Shown: positions 32,790 through 41,771, counted from the first letter of the stretch. The stretch: DNA of 54,727 nucleotides from Bacillota bacterium (GCA_023511455.1 JAIMBJ010000023.1:1-54727), one strand, 5' to 3'. Notes: generated by a model not told the origin, from the sequence alone. A program made the numbers and translations.

Positions 32790-33326
32790 GTGCGAGCAAC
32801 GCCCAATCCGCAAAAGGTGGCGCAGGTGGAGCAGATCCGCCAGTGGCTGAGCGCGTCGAAAGGCGTCATCTTCACCGATTATCGCGGGCTGAACGTATCT
32901 CAGATTACCCAGCTGCGCCGGCAGCTCCGCCAGAATCAGGCGGAGTACCGGGTGGTGAAGAACACGCTTTTCAAACTCGCGTCGCAGGGGCTCGTCACCG
33001 ACAACCTGGACGACATCCTGGAGGGTCCGACCGCTGTTGCCTTTATTCACGGCGACGAAGCAGCCACCGCCAAGGCGATAGCGGATGCCATCCGGGAACT
33101 GCGCGTGTTGACGGTCAAGGGCGCTGTTCTTGGCGGTAAACGTTACAGTGCAGAAGCCGTTCAGGAACTGGCGAAACTGCCGCCGCGCGAGGTGCTGATT
33201 GCACAGGTGGTAGGTGGACTGCAGTCGCCTATCACCGGACTGGTGGGCACTCTGCAGGGTATCCTGCGTGATTTCGTATACACCGTTCAGGCGATAGCCG
33301 ACAAGAAATCTGCGCAAAGCGCGTAA
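32790..33326 (+). CDS. rplJ: 50S ribosomal protein L10
   Basis: A 178-aa stalk-base protein; usual length about 165-175. Typical stretches are SASKGVIFTDYRGLNVSQIT, QAEYRVVKNTLFKLA and the C-terminal helix that binds L12 dimers (RDFVYTVQAIADKK). GTG 32790 follows AAAGGAGGTG (GGAGG 32775-32779); the longer frame from 32583 would translate the leader RNA and is rejected. It lies between its L10 leader and rplL. The usual upstream rplK-rplA and downstream rpoB are absent here. Confidence 0.96.
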   Translation: MRATPNPQKVAQVEQIRQWLSASKGVIFTDYRGLNVSQITQLRRQLRQNQAEYRVVKNTLFKLASQGLVTDNLDDILEGPTAVAFIHGDEAATAKAIADAIRELRVLTVKGAVLGGKRYSAEAVQELAKLPPREVLIAQVVGGLQSPITGLVGTLQGILRDFVYTVQAIADKKSAQSA

Positions 33327-33341
33327 GGAGGGAGTACAACC

Positions 33342-33740
33342 ATGGCACTGACCAAGGAAGAGATTATCGAAGCCATCAAGGGCATGAGTGTGCTTGAACT
33401 GAACGAGCTGGTGAAGGCTCTTCAGGAAGAGTTTGGCGTGACCGCTGCGGCACCGGTGGCAGTGGCCGCAATGCCGGGAATGGCAGCGGCAGGTGCAGCC
33501 GCAGAAGCCGCTCCTGCTGAAGAGGAGAAGACGTCCTTCGATGTCATCCTCAAGTCGGTGGGTGAGAAGAAGATTCAGGTCATCAAGGTGGTGCGCGAAA
33601 TCACCAACCTGGGCTTGAAGGAAGCAAAAGACCTGGTGGAGAGCGCGCCACAGCCCATCAAGCAGGGCGTGACCAAGGAAGAGGCGGAGCAAATCAAGGC
33701 GAAGTTCGAAGCCGAAGGCGCAACTGTCGAAATCAAGTAG
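33342..33740 (+). CDS. rplL: 50S ribosomal protein L7/L12
   Basis: A 132-aa stalk protein. The N-terminal dimerisation domain ([20 protein letters not shown]), Ala-rich hinge (about 37-65) and C-terminal factor-binding domain ([40 protein letters not shown]) are all present. AAGGAGGG precedes ATG 33342, 15 bases after rplJ. A strong terminator follows at 33758, so rplJ-rplL is a self-contained two-gene unit. Confidence 0.97.
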   Translation: MALTKEEIIEAIKGMSVLELNELVKALQEEFGVTAAAPVAVAAMPGMAAAGAAAEAAPAEEEKTSFDVILKSVGEKKIQVIKVVREITNLGLKEAKDLVESAPQPIKQGVTKEEAEQIKAKFEAEGATVEIK

Positions 33741-33757
33741 TTTCGCCGGTTTTGTGT

Positions 33758-33792
33758 GCCGGTACCCCCGTGGGGTACCGGCATTGCTTTTC
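33758..33792 (+). terminator. Rho-independent terminator after rplL
   Basis: An 11-bp stem GCCGGTACCCC (33758-33768) and GGGGTACCGGC (33772-33782) with loop CGT, followed by ATTGCTTTT. It closes the ribosomal operon before the Lpt genes. Confidence 0.85.
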
Positions 33793-33867
33793 ATGGCTCT
33801 GTGTCTATCCCCTGCCCCGTCCGCTAACTTGCACATCACGCTGTCCTTCGTGTAACATGTACCCGCT

Positions 33868-34425
33868 ATGAACCGGATACAGCTTGTTGCTGCGCTGCTG
33901 TGTGGCTGTGTATGGCTCAGCGGCATGGGGTGCGCCACACAGCGGGAAAACCGAAATACATCCCCTCCGCGTCAGCCAGAGCAGCAGCGGGCGCACCTGC
34001 CCTCCCTGCAGGTGGAGACAGAGGGTCTGCGCCTGACGTGGCTGGAGCCCGGCACTCCCAGCCAGACGGTCTGGGAAGCGGTTGTGCCCCGTGCGGAGGC
34101 AAAAAGCGCACAAGCAGGGGCAACGGGCGTCTTCGAGAACGTGCAGTGTGTGCTGTACGAAAAGGGGCAGCCAACCACCGACCTGCGCGCAGCGCAGGTG
34201 CGTGCCCTGCAGAAGCAGTGGCGCATCGAAGCCACCGGCGACGTTCGTGCCCGCTCAAGGGTGAACGGCGTCAACCTGCAGGCGAAAGAAGTGATATGGC
34301 TGGCACGCCAGAATCGTCTGATAGCAAGGGGAGATGTGGTTATCACGGGCAAGCAGTTCAGCCTGCGTGCCCAGGAGGTGGAGCTGGATACCGCTTTGCA
34401 GATGATGCGGGTCTCCTCGCCGTAA
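33868..34425 (+). CDS. LptC-like lipopolysaccharide-export lipoprotein
   Basis: A 185-aa protein with a lipoprotein-type signal (LLCGCVWLSGMGCATQ) and a beta-jellyroll-like body: LRLTWLEPGTPSQTVWEAVV, then TDLRAAQVRALQKQWRIEAT and GVNLQAKEVIWLARQNRLIA with the GDVVITGKQFSLRAQEVELD repeats typical of LptC/LptA folds. It is first of a tight series lptC-lptA-lptB-lptF/G. No ribosome site is obvious before ATG 33868; a weak promoter (TTGCAC 33829, TAACAT 33853) may lie upstream. Role: carries lipopolysaccharide from the inner-membrane complex toward LptA. Confidence 0.7.
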   Translation: MNRIQLVAALLCGCVWLSGMGCATQRENRNTSPPRQPEQQRAHLPSLQVETEGLRLTWLEPGTPSQTVWEAVVPRAEAKSAQAGATGVFENVQCVLYEKGQPTTDLRAAQVRALQKQWRIEATGDVRARSRVNGVNLQAKEVIWLARQNRLIARGDVVITGKQFSLRAQEVELDTALQMMRVSSP

Positions 34426-34448
34426 GAGTAGTGGAAGGGGTAAAGTGT

Positions 34449-35003
34449 ATGAGATTTGCACAAAAACCAATACTGATAGCCTGTTTCATGGTAACCATGC
34501 TGCCTGCTCTGGCGCAGATGCAGGTTGGACAGTACCGGCTCAGCCGCTATCAGCAGATTGTTACAGAGTATAAAAAGGATGGAACCGTTACGGTGAGAGT
34601 GACGGGAAATCGTGTGGTTCTGGAGAGCACCGACGGGCAGATGCGCATGGAAGCCAGCACAATCACCGCCGAATCGCGCCTGCAGGCAGGGCAGGAAACC
34701 CGTTTGATGCGAGCCAGAGCCGAGGGGCAGGTGACTTTCCGCCTCGTCCAGCCCAAGGAGAAACGTACCGCGCAGGGCAGAGCGGGCACAGTGCTTTATG
34801 ACGACACCACCCGCCAGGTAACGTTACAGGACGGTGTGTTTGTGCAGGTCGACGACCCGCAGTTTCTGGCGACGCAGAAGGGTGACAGGGGAACCATTTA
34901 CCTGGGAGAAGAGCATCTGCGTGTGGTTCTGGAGGGTGACCCCGAGCGCACCGAGACGGTCATTCAACCGAGGCGTCCACCGGCCGAGGAGAAGAAAAAA
35001 TGA
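34449..35003 (+). CDS. LptA/OstA-like periplasmic lipopolysaccharide-transport protein
   Basis: A 184-aa secreted protein: signal peptide (KPILIACFMVTMLPALAQ) then repeated beta strands with GRAGTVLYDDTTRQVTLQDG and GDRGTIYLGEEHLRVVLEGD, the OstA/LptA-type pattern. The end is basic (PAEEKKK). ATG 34449 fits AAGGGG eight bases upstream; the longer open frame from 33900 runs through lptC out of frame. The stop overlaps the lptB start by ATGA. It would form the bridge between inner and outer membranes. Confidence 0.75.
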   Translation: MRFAQKPILIACFMVTMLPALAQMQVGQYRLSRYQQIVTEYKKDGTVTVRVTGNRVVLESTDGQMRMEASTITAESRLQAGQETRLMRARAEGQVTFRLVQPKEKRTAQGRAGTVLYDDTTRQVTLQDGVFVQVDDPQFLATQKGDRGTIYLGEEHLRVVLEGDPERTETVIQPRRPPAEEKKK

Positions 35004-35725
35004 AGCTGCGCACCCAGAACCTGGTTAAGGTGTACAGGGGCAGGAGAGTAGTGGACGGCGTCTCTATTGAGATGAGCACAGGCGAGGTTGTCGGGCTGCT
35101 GGGTCCGAACGGTGCGGGAAAGACCACGACCTTTTATATGATTGTCGGGCTGGTGCATCCCAACGAGGGGCGGGTGTGGCTGGACGATAAGGAAATCACC
35201 CATCTACCGATGTATGCGCGCGCGCGAATGGGCATCGGTTATCTGGCGCAGGAGCCTTCCGTATTCCGCAAGCTGACCGTAGAAGATAACCTGCGCCTGG
35301 TGATGCAACTGCAGGGCTTGTCGGAGAAACAGATTCGCCAGCGTATTGACGACCTGCTGGAGGAGTTCCAGATTGCCCATTTGCGCCATGCACGCGGTTA
35401 CACGTTGTCAGGTGGTGAGCGGCGCAGGGTAGAGGTCGCCCGAACCATTGCGGCTTCGCCACGTTTCATCCTGCTGGACGAGCCGTTCACGGGCGTAGAC
35501 CCCATTGCCATCGCAGACCTACAACGCATCATCGCGCACCTGCGCGAGAGGCTTGGCGTGGGCATTCTGATCACCGACCATAACGTGCGGGCAACCCTGC
35601 GTATCACCGACAGGGCTTACATCATCCACAACGGCAAAATCCTGACCGAAGGCGATTCAGACAGGTTGCCCGACGACCCCATCGCCCGGCAGTTCTATCT
35701 TGGCGAAGAGTACGAGCATATCTAA
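35000..35725 (+). CDS. lptB: LPS export ABC transporter ATP-binding protein LptB
   Basis: A 241-aa ATPase. Walker A GPNGAGKT (35-42), LPMYARARMGIGYLAQEPSV as in LptB, signature LSGGERRRVEVARTIA (about 137), Walker B FILLDEPFTGVDP and the H-loop TDHNVRATLRITDRAYIIHN. ATG 35000 overlaps the lptA stop. It powers extraction of lipopolysaccharide from the inner membrane together with the permease encoded next. Confidence 0.93.
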   Translation: MKLRTQNLVKVYRGRRVVDGVSIEMSTGEVVGLLGPNGAGKTTTFYMIVGLVHPNEGRVWLDDKEITHLPMYARARMGIGYLAQEPSVFRKLTVEDNLRLVMQLQGLSEKQIRQRIDDLLEEFQIAHLRHARGYTLSGGERRRVEVARTIAASPRFILLDEPFTGVDPIAIADLQRIIAHLRERLGVGILITDHNVRATLRITDRAYIIHNGKILTEGDSDRLPDDPIARQFYLGEEYEHI

Positions 35726-35728
35726 CCC

Positions 35729-36838
35729 ATGCGGCTGAGAGTGATAGACCGTTTGATACTGCAGGAGCTCATCGGACCGTTCGTGTTCGGTGTGCTGTTG
35801 TTCACCATTCTCTTTTTTGCCGGTGGCAGCCTGTTCCAGCTCACCGAGTATGTGGTGCGGGGAGCCTCGTTATGGACTGTAGGGCAGATGGTTCTGCTCA
35901 GCCTGCCTCAGATTATGGTCAAGACCTTTCCGATGGCGATGTTACTCTCCTCGTTGTTGTCTTTTGGCAGGCTTTCCGGCGAGAGCGAGATAGTCGCACT
36001 GTATGCCGCTGGGTACAGCCTGTGGCGTATTGTGACGCCGGTGCTGGCGATGGGGGCAGTGGTCAGCATATCCGCGATGGCGTTCAATGAGCTGGTCGTT
36101 CCACCGGCGACGGCGGAGATGTGGCGGTTGCGCACGGCGGTACTGCGTCAGATTGGCGAGCGGGCACAACCTGTGACACAGACCGTCATGCGCGAGGGCA
36201 AGGTGGAGACCGTGATCACCGCACAGGGCGGAGTAGACCTGCAGGCGGGTATCCTGTATGACGTCACTGCCGTTCAGTTTGCTCCTGCGTCGCAAAGCTG
36301 GCATCCTGTGTTGATTGTCTACGCGAAGCGCGCCAAATGGCTGGGCGGCAGAGAGTGGGATCTTTACGACGGTTACTGGATGACGGGAGATGGGCGCATC
36401 CGCGCCGAGTTTACCAGAACGACCACCCGGGTACTGCGGGGGGGTATCCGCAAAAGCCTGCGCGAAATAGAAACCGACCTCGTGCCCGACCCCGATAGCC
36501 GCAGCTTCCGCCAGACACTGGAGCGCATCCGCCGATACCAGCGGGCAGGGGAGGACACGCGACAGATGCAGGTGGAGCTGTACAACAAAATATCCCTGCC
36601 CCTGGCGAGTCTCATCTTCGGTTTTGTGGGAGCGCCGCTGGGCATTCGCAGACAGCGCAGCACGGCAGCCGCCGGATTCGCCCTGAGCATCGTCATCATT
36701 TTCCTTTACTGGGCGATGGCGCAATACCTGTTCATCCTGGGGCGTGGAGGCAGTGTGTCGCCTCTGGTCGCCAGCTTTTTGCCCGATGCACTGGGGGCAG
36801 TCGCTGGCTTGGTGATACTCTGGAAACGCAGTCGGTGA
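35729..36838 (+). CDS. LptF/LptG-family permease (YjgP/YjgQ)
   Basis: A 369-aa permease with three N-terminal and three C-terminal membrane segments flanking a periplasmic beta-jellyroll (about 115-270, with VETVITAQGGVDLQAG). Motifs LILQELIGPFVFGVLLFTIL and SLIFGFVGAPLGIRRQRS are typical of YjgP/YjgQ. Normally LptF and LptG form a heterodimer; only one such gene is present here, so either this protein homodimerises or its partner is elsewhere. It starts 3 bases after lptB and is probably translationally coupled. Confidence 0.9.
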   Translation: MRLRVIDRLILQELIGPFVFGVLLFTILFFAGGSLFQLTEYVVRGASLWTVGQMVLLSLPQIMVKTFPMAMLLSSLLSFGRLSGESEIVALYAAGYSLWRIVTPVLAMGAVVSISAMAFNELVVPPATAEMWRLRTAVLRQIGERAQPVTQTVMREGKVETVITAQGGVDLQAGILYDVTAVQFAPASQSWHPVLIVYAKRAKWLGGREWDLYDGYWMTGDGRIRAEFTRTTTRVLRGGIRKSLREIETDLVPDPDSRSFRQTLERIRRYQRAGEDTRQMQVELYNKISLPLASLIFGFVGAPLGIRRQRSTAAAGFALSIVIIFLYWAMAQYLFILGRGGSVSPLVASFLPDALGAVAGLVILWKRSR

Positions 36839-36858
36839 AGCGATAAGGAGGGGTCAAT

Positions 36859-38385
36859 ATGCCCGTTCGCACCATTATCATCGGCATCATCTTCATCGTG
36901 GTTAGCGGCTTCATCGCCTACTTTGGCGACTGGCTGGGACGCTACCTAGGCAAGCGGCGCATCTCCGTGTGGGGGTTGCGTCCGCGCCATACCGCGATGC
37001 TCATCACCAGCTTCACCGGCTCGCTCATTGCTTTCCTGACCATCGTGGCGGTGCTGGCAACCGCGCAGACGTTTCGTGAAATCATCGTGCGGGGCGAACG
37101 CATTCTGGAACAGTCTCGCCAGATGCAACAGCAGTATGCACGTCTCAGCAGCGACTACAGTCAGCTTCAGCAACGTTACGAAGAAGCCGCGCAGCGTGTG
37201 CGTGAACAGCAAACGCAGATGGCGGAGAACACTCGCCAGCTGCAGCAACAGCGGAAACAGCTCGAGGAGGTAAGGAATCAGCTCCAGCAGAGACAGAAGC
37301 AGGTAACAGAACTGAACCGTCGCATCGCCGAGCAGAATCTGCAACTGCAGGGGCTACTGAAGCAGAACGCGGCTCTGAGGTTGAGCAGTGATAAGCTGCA
37401 GCGGACCAATCAGGAGCTTCAGCGGCAAGGGCAGTTCCTGCGGGAGCAGAATGCGCTCTACCAGCAGAATAACGCGGACCTGGCATCGCAGAACATGCGG
37501 TATGCCAGCGAAAACGTACAATTGAACGCAGAGAATTCGCGCCTTCAGCAGCAGGCAGCGCAACTGCGCCAGCAGACCGTTCAGCTTGCCGAGCAGAGCC
37601 GCCAGCTGCAACAGCAGGCGGACACCCTTCGGGAGACGATTAAACAGCTGCAAGAGCAGGAGGCGGAATTGCGCAGCCTGGTCGAGCGACTGGAACAGAT
37701 GAAAGAGAAGCCGATTGTGGCGCGCAAGGACGAAGAGATTGCCCGCAGGGTTATCTCCAATGGTCTGTCGGTGCGCAGCACGCGCAGTGAGATATACCGG
37801 TTGCTGACAGAGGCATCGCGCATTGCGCAGGAGCGAGGAGCCGCAGCAGGGAACGCACATAGAGCGGCGTATGTACCTCTGAAGCGCATCAGTATGCCGG
37901 GTCCGGGAGGAGCCGCGACTGAAATCGTAGCGGATGAAGCCATGAGCGTCGAAGTGCTGGCGGAGCAGATAGCCCGATCCGACGTGCCAGTGGCGGTGCT
38001 GGCGGTAGCGGTGCGCAACAGTGTGGCTGGCGAACCGATACAGGTGGAATTGAGACCTTACCGCAACCGCCTGGTATACCGCAAGGACGAGGAGATTGCG
38101 CGTCTGAGAGTGTGGTCGGGGCGCAGCACCGGCGAGATGGTGAATACTCTCATCGAGTTTCTGCGCGATGAGGTGCGCGCCCGAGCTATCGAAGCCGGTA
38201 TTATTCCACGCGTTGGGGCTGACGGGGAACCGTCGGTGGGTACGGTTTCCAATGTAGAGTTAACCGACCTGGCGGACCGTATCGTGCGTGAGGGCAGGGG
38301 ACGCTATGTGAACGTGGTGGTGCTAGCGGATGCCGATACCTATTCCGCCGATAGCCTGCGTTTGCGGTTCCGCATCGTGCAGTGA
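36859..38385 (+). CDS. DUF3084 coiled-coil membrane protein
   Basis: A 508-aa protein of the DUF3084 family. Two membrane helices (IIIGIIFIVVSGFIAYFGDW and LITSFTGSLIAFLTIVAVLA, residues 5-68) are followed by a very long Gln-rich coiled coil (about 80-285) and a C-terminal alpha/beta domain that repeats YRKDEEIA/ARKDEEIA. The coiled-coil probably extends away from the membrane. Function not established in any species I know. AAGGAGGGG precedes ATG 36859. Placement after the Lpt genes hints at an envelope role. Confidence 0.8.
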   Translation: MPVRTIIIGIIFIVVSGFIAYFGDWLGRYLGKRRISVWGLRPRHTAMLITSFTGSLIAFLTIVAVLATAQTFREIIVRGERILEQSRQMQQQYARLSSDYSQLQQRYEEAAQRVREQQTQMAENTRQLQQQRKQLEEVRNQLQQRQKQVTELNRRIAEQNLQLQGLLKQNAALRLSSDKLQRTNQELQRQGQFLREQNALYQQNNADLASQNMRYASENVQLNAENSRLQQQAAQLRQQTVQLAEQSRQLQQQADTLRETIKQLQEQEAELRSLVERLEQMKEKPIVARKDEEIARRVISNGLSVRSTRSEIYRLLTEASRIAQERGAAAGNAHRAAYVPLKRISMPGPGGAATEIVADEAMSVEVLAEQIARSDVPVAVLAVAVRNSVAGEPIQVELRPYRNRLVYRKDEEIARLRVWSGRSTGEMVNTLIEFLRDEVRARAIEAGIIPRVGADGEPSVGTVSNVELTDLADRIVREGRGRYVNVVVLADADTYSADSLRLRFRIVQ

Positions 38386-38403
38386 GCCTGGAAGGGTGGC
38401 AGC

Positions 38404-38829
38404 ATGTCTGAGGGGGTGGTGATGGCAATAGACCCCGGGAGCAGTAAAGTGGGCTTAGCCGTCGTGCGGAGCGACGGGCAGGTGTTGCATCGCGCCGTAC
38501 TGGCGGTGGAGGAATGCGAGAGGGAACTGGCTTCGCTGTATCAGCGTTTTCGCCCGCAATGCCTCGTGGTAGGCGCCGGTACGGGCTTCCGCGCAATAGA
38601 GATGTTGCTGCATCGTGTGCTGCCGGACGTGCCCATGCAGGTAGTTGACGAGGCGTATACCTCCGAGCAAGCACGCCGCCGCTACCTGCGCGAGAATCCG
38701 CCGAAGGGCTGGCGCAGGCTCATACCCTCCTGGCTGCGCACCCCGGACAAACCCTACGACGACTACGTGGCGGTGATTCTGGCAGAGCGTTACTGGCGCG
38801 AGGTGACTCAAAGGGAGGTGCAATCATGA
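38404..38829 (+). CDS. YqgF/RuvC-like RNase H-fold nuclease
   Basis: A 141-aa protein with the RNase H fold: MAIDPGSSKVGLAVV (catalytic Asp10), a middle QCLVVGAGTGFRAIEML, VVDEAYTSEQARRRYL and the last acidic motif KPYDDYVAVILAERY. These fit YqgF/RuvC-like metal-dependent nucleases, though the arrangement is not an exact match to the canonical pre-16S rRNA nuclease. GGAAGGGTGG precedes ATG 38404. Its stop overlaps the GH99-like gene start by ATGA. Confidence 0.75.
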   Translation: MSEGVVMAIDPGSSKVGLAVVRSDGQVLHRAVLAVEECERELASLYQRFRPQCLVVGAGTGFRAIEMLLHRVLPDVPMQVVDEAYTSEQARRRYLRENPPKGWRRLIPSWLRTPDKPYDDYVAVILAERYWREVTQREVQS

Positions 38830-41516
38830 ACCAGACGCGAACAGAAGCGGAGTGGCGCTTCGATTCTCCCGATGTGCTGGAAGTATGGCGGGCAAACGGC
38901 GAAATCACGGACGTGCGCTTCGAGAACGGCGCGATGCGGTTCCGAACCACCGGTAGCGACCCGATACTGGAGTACATTCCGCTTCTCGACCTCCAAGCAG
39001 TTCCACACCAGGCGATAGAAATCGAACTCAAAGCCACCACGCCCGGCGTTGCCGAGTTGTTCTGGAGCAACACGACCCAGTCCCCGTACGGTGGCTTCCT
39101 GCCAGAGAAGCGCACGGATTTTGTCGTGAAGGGCGACGGGCAGTGGCATACCTATCGCGTTTTCCCGTTCTGGCAGAAGGAGGGGCGCATTGTCCGCCTG
39201 CGCTTTGACCCCTACGGCATTGGCGAGTTTCACCTGCGCGCCATCCGCATCGTTCGCCTGGCGGGATTGGGTGTTCGCGAAGGACAGAGAGATTTCGTCT
39301 TTCGCGACAACCGTGTCAACTGGCTTGCCTGGCATGGAGCGCAAATGCAGATGACCGCGAGCGGGGCGCGGCTGCAGCTGACGGAACCGGACGGCTTTGT
39401 CGCAGGGCGCGTCGGCATCGAAGCGGAGCGTTTCCAGATGGTGGCGGTGCGGCTCCGTTCGTCCGGAGTGAGACGATGCGCCATCGTATTTGCCACGACG
39501 GAGGCGTATGGTCTCCAGCAGCACGCTTTCGAGGTCATTCCCGATGGCAAATCGCGCCTTTACAATATCGATATGCTCGACTCTCGAAACTGGAGCGGTG
39601 AGGTGGTCATGCTGGGCATCCGTCCGGGCGAGCGCGCGGGAGACGCGATCACACTGGAAGAGGTGCGGGTAGCATCGGAACCACTGGGCGCGCCCGATGT
39701 GCATGTGTTGTTCTTCGGGATAGAAGATGCCCTGCCACGTGTGCAAAGCCCGCTGACCGTGACGCTTCGCGTGGTGAATCGGGGCGGACAGCCGGCAAGA
39801 GAGATGCGGGTATCCCTTCAACTGCCTCCGACGGCGCGTGTGCTGCAGCCGTTACATTCGCCCGCTGCCGAATTACCTTTTGGTGGAGAGGCGGAATGGC
39901 GCTGGCTGGTGTCGTTCTCTCGCGCGTGGAAAGGCTATTTTCAGGCGCAGTTACGGGCGGCAAACGCGCTGTTTGTCCAGGCCAGCACCAGCGCAGAGGT
40001 AACGCCCCGTTTGGTGAAGGCGAAACTGCGCGCGGTACCAGCCCCTGCACCGGTAGTCCCCAAATACCCGGTAGGGGTATACTACTTCCCCGGCTGGCGC
40101 AGTGCGGGGCAGTGGGCGCCGATTACTCGCTTCCCGGAACGTAAGCCAGTGCTGGGTTGGTACCGCGAAGGCGACCCCCAAATCGCCGACTGGCATATCA
40201 AATGGGCAGTGGAACACGGCATTACCTTCTTTGTGTACGATTGGTACTGGGTGCAGGGAGCGCGCCAGCTGGAGCACGCCCTGCATGAGGGGTATTTCAA
40301 GAGCAACTACCGCCGGTCTCTGCAGTTCTGCCTCCTGTGGGCAAACCACAACGCGCCCGGTACTTCCTCGCACGAGGACTGTCTGGCTTTGGTACGCTAC
40401 TGGATAGAACACTACTTCCACCGTCCTGAGCATCTGAGAATCGATGGCAAGCCCGCCGTGGTGATTTTCAGCCCATACCAGTTGCGTGCGGATATGGGCA
40501 GCGATGGCGTCCGGCGTGCGTTTGACGCCATGCGTGAAGCGTGCGCGCGGGCAGGACTGGGCGGATTATACATCCTCGCGTGTATCGGCAGCGCGGGGGA
40601 GGCTTCACTGGTTGCGCGTGAAGGCTACGATGCGGTGACCGCGTATAACTGGCCTCACCTGGGAGTGCCCGGCGGTACGAAGTGGGCACCATTCGACACG
40701 TTGATTGACGGCTATCGCCAGCAGTGGGAGAGCATTGTGCAGAACAGCCCGATTCCCCTGCTGCCCCCGGTGTGCGGCGGTTGGGATAGTCGTCCGTGGC
40801 ATGGGCAGGATGCGCTGGTGCGCTATGGGTGCACACCCGACAAGTTCAAGAAGCACCTGCAGGATGCCCTGCAGTTCTTACAACAGCACCGGCGCAATGT
40901 GGTTCCGATGATACTGATTGAAGCGTGGAACGAGTGGGGCGAGGGATCCTACATCGAGCCTCATCGTGAGTTCGGCTTCGGGTATTTAGATGCCATTCGG
41001 GAGGTGTTTACTTCCGCCTCGCCAGGGCACATCGACCTGACGCCCGCCGATATCGGGTTGCCAGCGCCACAAGTGGAGATGGTATCGTTCGCGCAACCGC
41101 GCGGGGAGTTCTCGAGAACTGGGGCAGGATGGGACCACGGAATGAATCTCACGGAGCCGCGCATCGAGGGCCGCGCACTGACCGCGATGACGACGAGCAA
41201 TGACCCCGCGTTCTTCGGACCTCCCGTGCGAATTACCGCAGGTCGCTATCGCAAAATCCGCCTGCGGATGCGGCTGGAAGCGCAGGGAGAACCCTTCGAG
41301 GATATGGCACAGGTCTTCTGGACGACCCATTCGATGGGCGAAAGCGAAGCCACCAGCCAGAGGTTCCCAGTGCGTGTCGATGGACAATGGCGCGAATACG
41401 TGCTGTCTTTGAGTGAGAACCCGCGGTGGCGAGGAACGGTGACACGCCTGCGGCTGGACCCCTGCACTCGGGCTGGGGTGAAAGTGCAGATTGGGCGTAT
41501 CGAACTGCTACCGTAA
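38826..41516 (+). CDS. Large GH99-like (WbsX-type) protein with beta-sandwich modules
   Basis: An 896-aa protein with no signal peptide. Residues about 1-290 contain two carbohydrate-binding-like beta modules, 290-400 a CARDB-like module (VRVVNRGGQPAREMRVSLQL region), 410-740 a glycosyl-hydrolase 99-like/WbsX barrel (GVYYFPGWRSAGQWAP, ITFFVYDWYW, VVIFSPYQLRADM, EAWNEWGEGSYIEPHREFGF), and the end another beta module. The NEWGEG..EP signature fits GH99-type mannan or N-glycan endo-enzymes and WbsX proteins linked to O-antigens. Cytosolic location is odd for a hydrolase with binding modules. Confidence 0.7.
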   Translation: MNQTRTEAEWRFDSPDVLEVWRANGEITDVRFENGAMRFRTTGSDPILEYIPLLDLQAVPHQAIEIELKATTPGVAELFWSNTTQSPYGGFLPEKRTDFVVKGDGQWHTYRVFPFWQKEGRIVRLRFDPYGIGEFHLRAIRIVRLAGLGVREGQRDFVFRDNRVNWLAWHGAQMQMTASGARLQLTEPDGFVAGRVGIEAERFQMVAVRLRSSGVRRCAIVFATTEAYGLQQHAFEVIPDGKSRLYNIDMLDSRNWSGEVVMLGIRPGERAGDAITLEEVRVASEPLGAPDVHVLFFGIEDALPRVQSPLTVTLRVVNRGGQPAREMRVSLQLPPTARVLQPLHSPAAELPFGGEAEWRWLVSFSRAWKGYFQAQLRAANALFVQASTSAEVTPRLVKAKLRAVPAPAPVVPKYPVGVYYFPGWRSAGQWAPITRFPERKPVLGWYREGDPQIADWHIKWAVEHGITFFVYDWYWVQGARQLEHALHEGYFKSNYRRSLQFCLLWANHNAPGTSSHEDCLALVRYWIEHYFHRPEHLRIDGKPAVVIFSPYQLRADMGSDGVRRAFDAMREACARAGLGGLYILACIGSAGEASLVAREGYDAVTAYNWPHLGVPGGTKWAPFDTLIDGYRQQWESIVQNSPIPLLPPVCGGWDSRPWHGQDALVRYGCTPDKFKKHLQDALQFLQQHRRNVVPMILIEAWNEWGEGSYIEPHREFGFGYLDAIREVFTSASPGHIDLTPADIGLPAPQVEMVSFAQPRGEFSRTGAGWDHGMNLTEPRIEGRALTAMTTSNDPAFFGPPVRITAGRYRKIRLRMRLEAQGEPFEDMAQVFWTTHSMGESEATSQRFPVRVDGQWREYVLSLSENPRWRGTVTRLRLDPCTRAGVKVQIGRIELLP

Positions 41517-41636
41517 CAACCCCGCAGAGGCGACCACAGGCGCACGGTGGTCTCCTGTGCTCAGCGGTGGTGTCCACAGCAGCAGCGCGAGCATCACGCT
41601 CACCACGATAAGTATTGTGAACAGAAGATTGCGCAT
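41508..41636 (-). CDS. Possible 42-aa membrane peptide
   Basis: A short frame MRNLLFTILIVVSVMLALLL followed by a polar tail (TPPLSTGDHRAPVVASAGLLR). It has a basic start and a long hydrophobic run like a signal anchor, but only a weak ribosome site (GAGAG one base before ATG 41636). Its stop overlaps the end of the GH99-like gene. It could be a real micropeptide or chance. Confidence 0.35.
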   Translation of the reverse strand: MRNLLFTILIVVSVMLALLLWTPPLSTGDHRAPVVASAGLLR

Positions 41637-41742
41637 ACTCTCATTATCGGCCTGGAATCTATTGAACTGTATATCTCTCGTCGGAAACCGGTGAAAATAC
41701 CTGTTCTTTGTAGACTGATAAAGAGCCCATGTCCACACCTCA

Positions 41743-41771
41743 TTGACTAACCATACTTCACATACTACACT
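41743..41771 (+). promoter_or_regulatory. Promoter of the HAF-repeat gene
   Basis: TTGACT (41743-41748) and TACACT (41766-41771) are separated by 17 bases, five and four matches to consensus. The leader to ATG 41813 is about 35 bases and contains GGGGAGGG. The remainder of 41637-41742 shows no other recognisable element. Confidence 0.65.

Noticed and set aside
32631-33938. Minus-strand open frame of 435 aa
   Set aside because: Antisense to rplJ and rplL and their leader; no protein-like features.
33900-34448. Upstream extension of the LptA-like frame through lptC
   Set aside because: It is out of frame with the lptC-like gene and lacks homology; the ribosome site before ATG 34449 decides the start.
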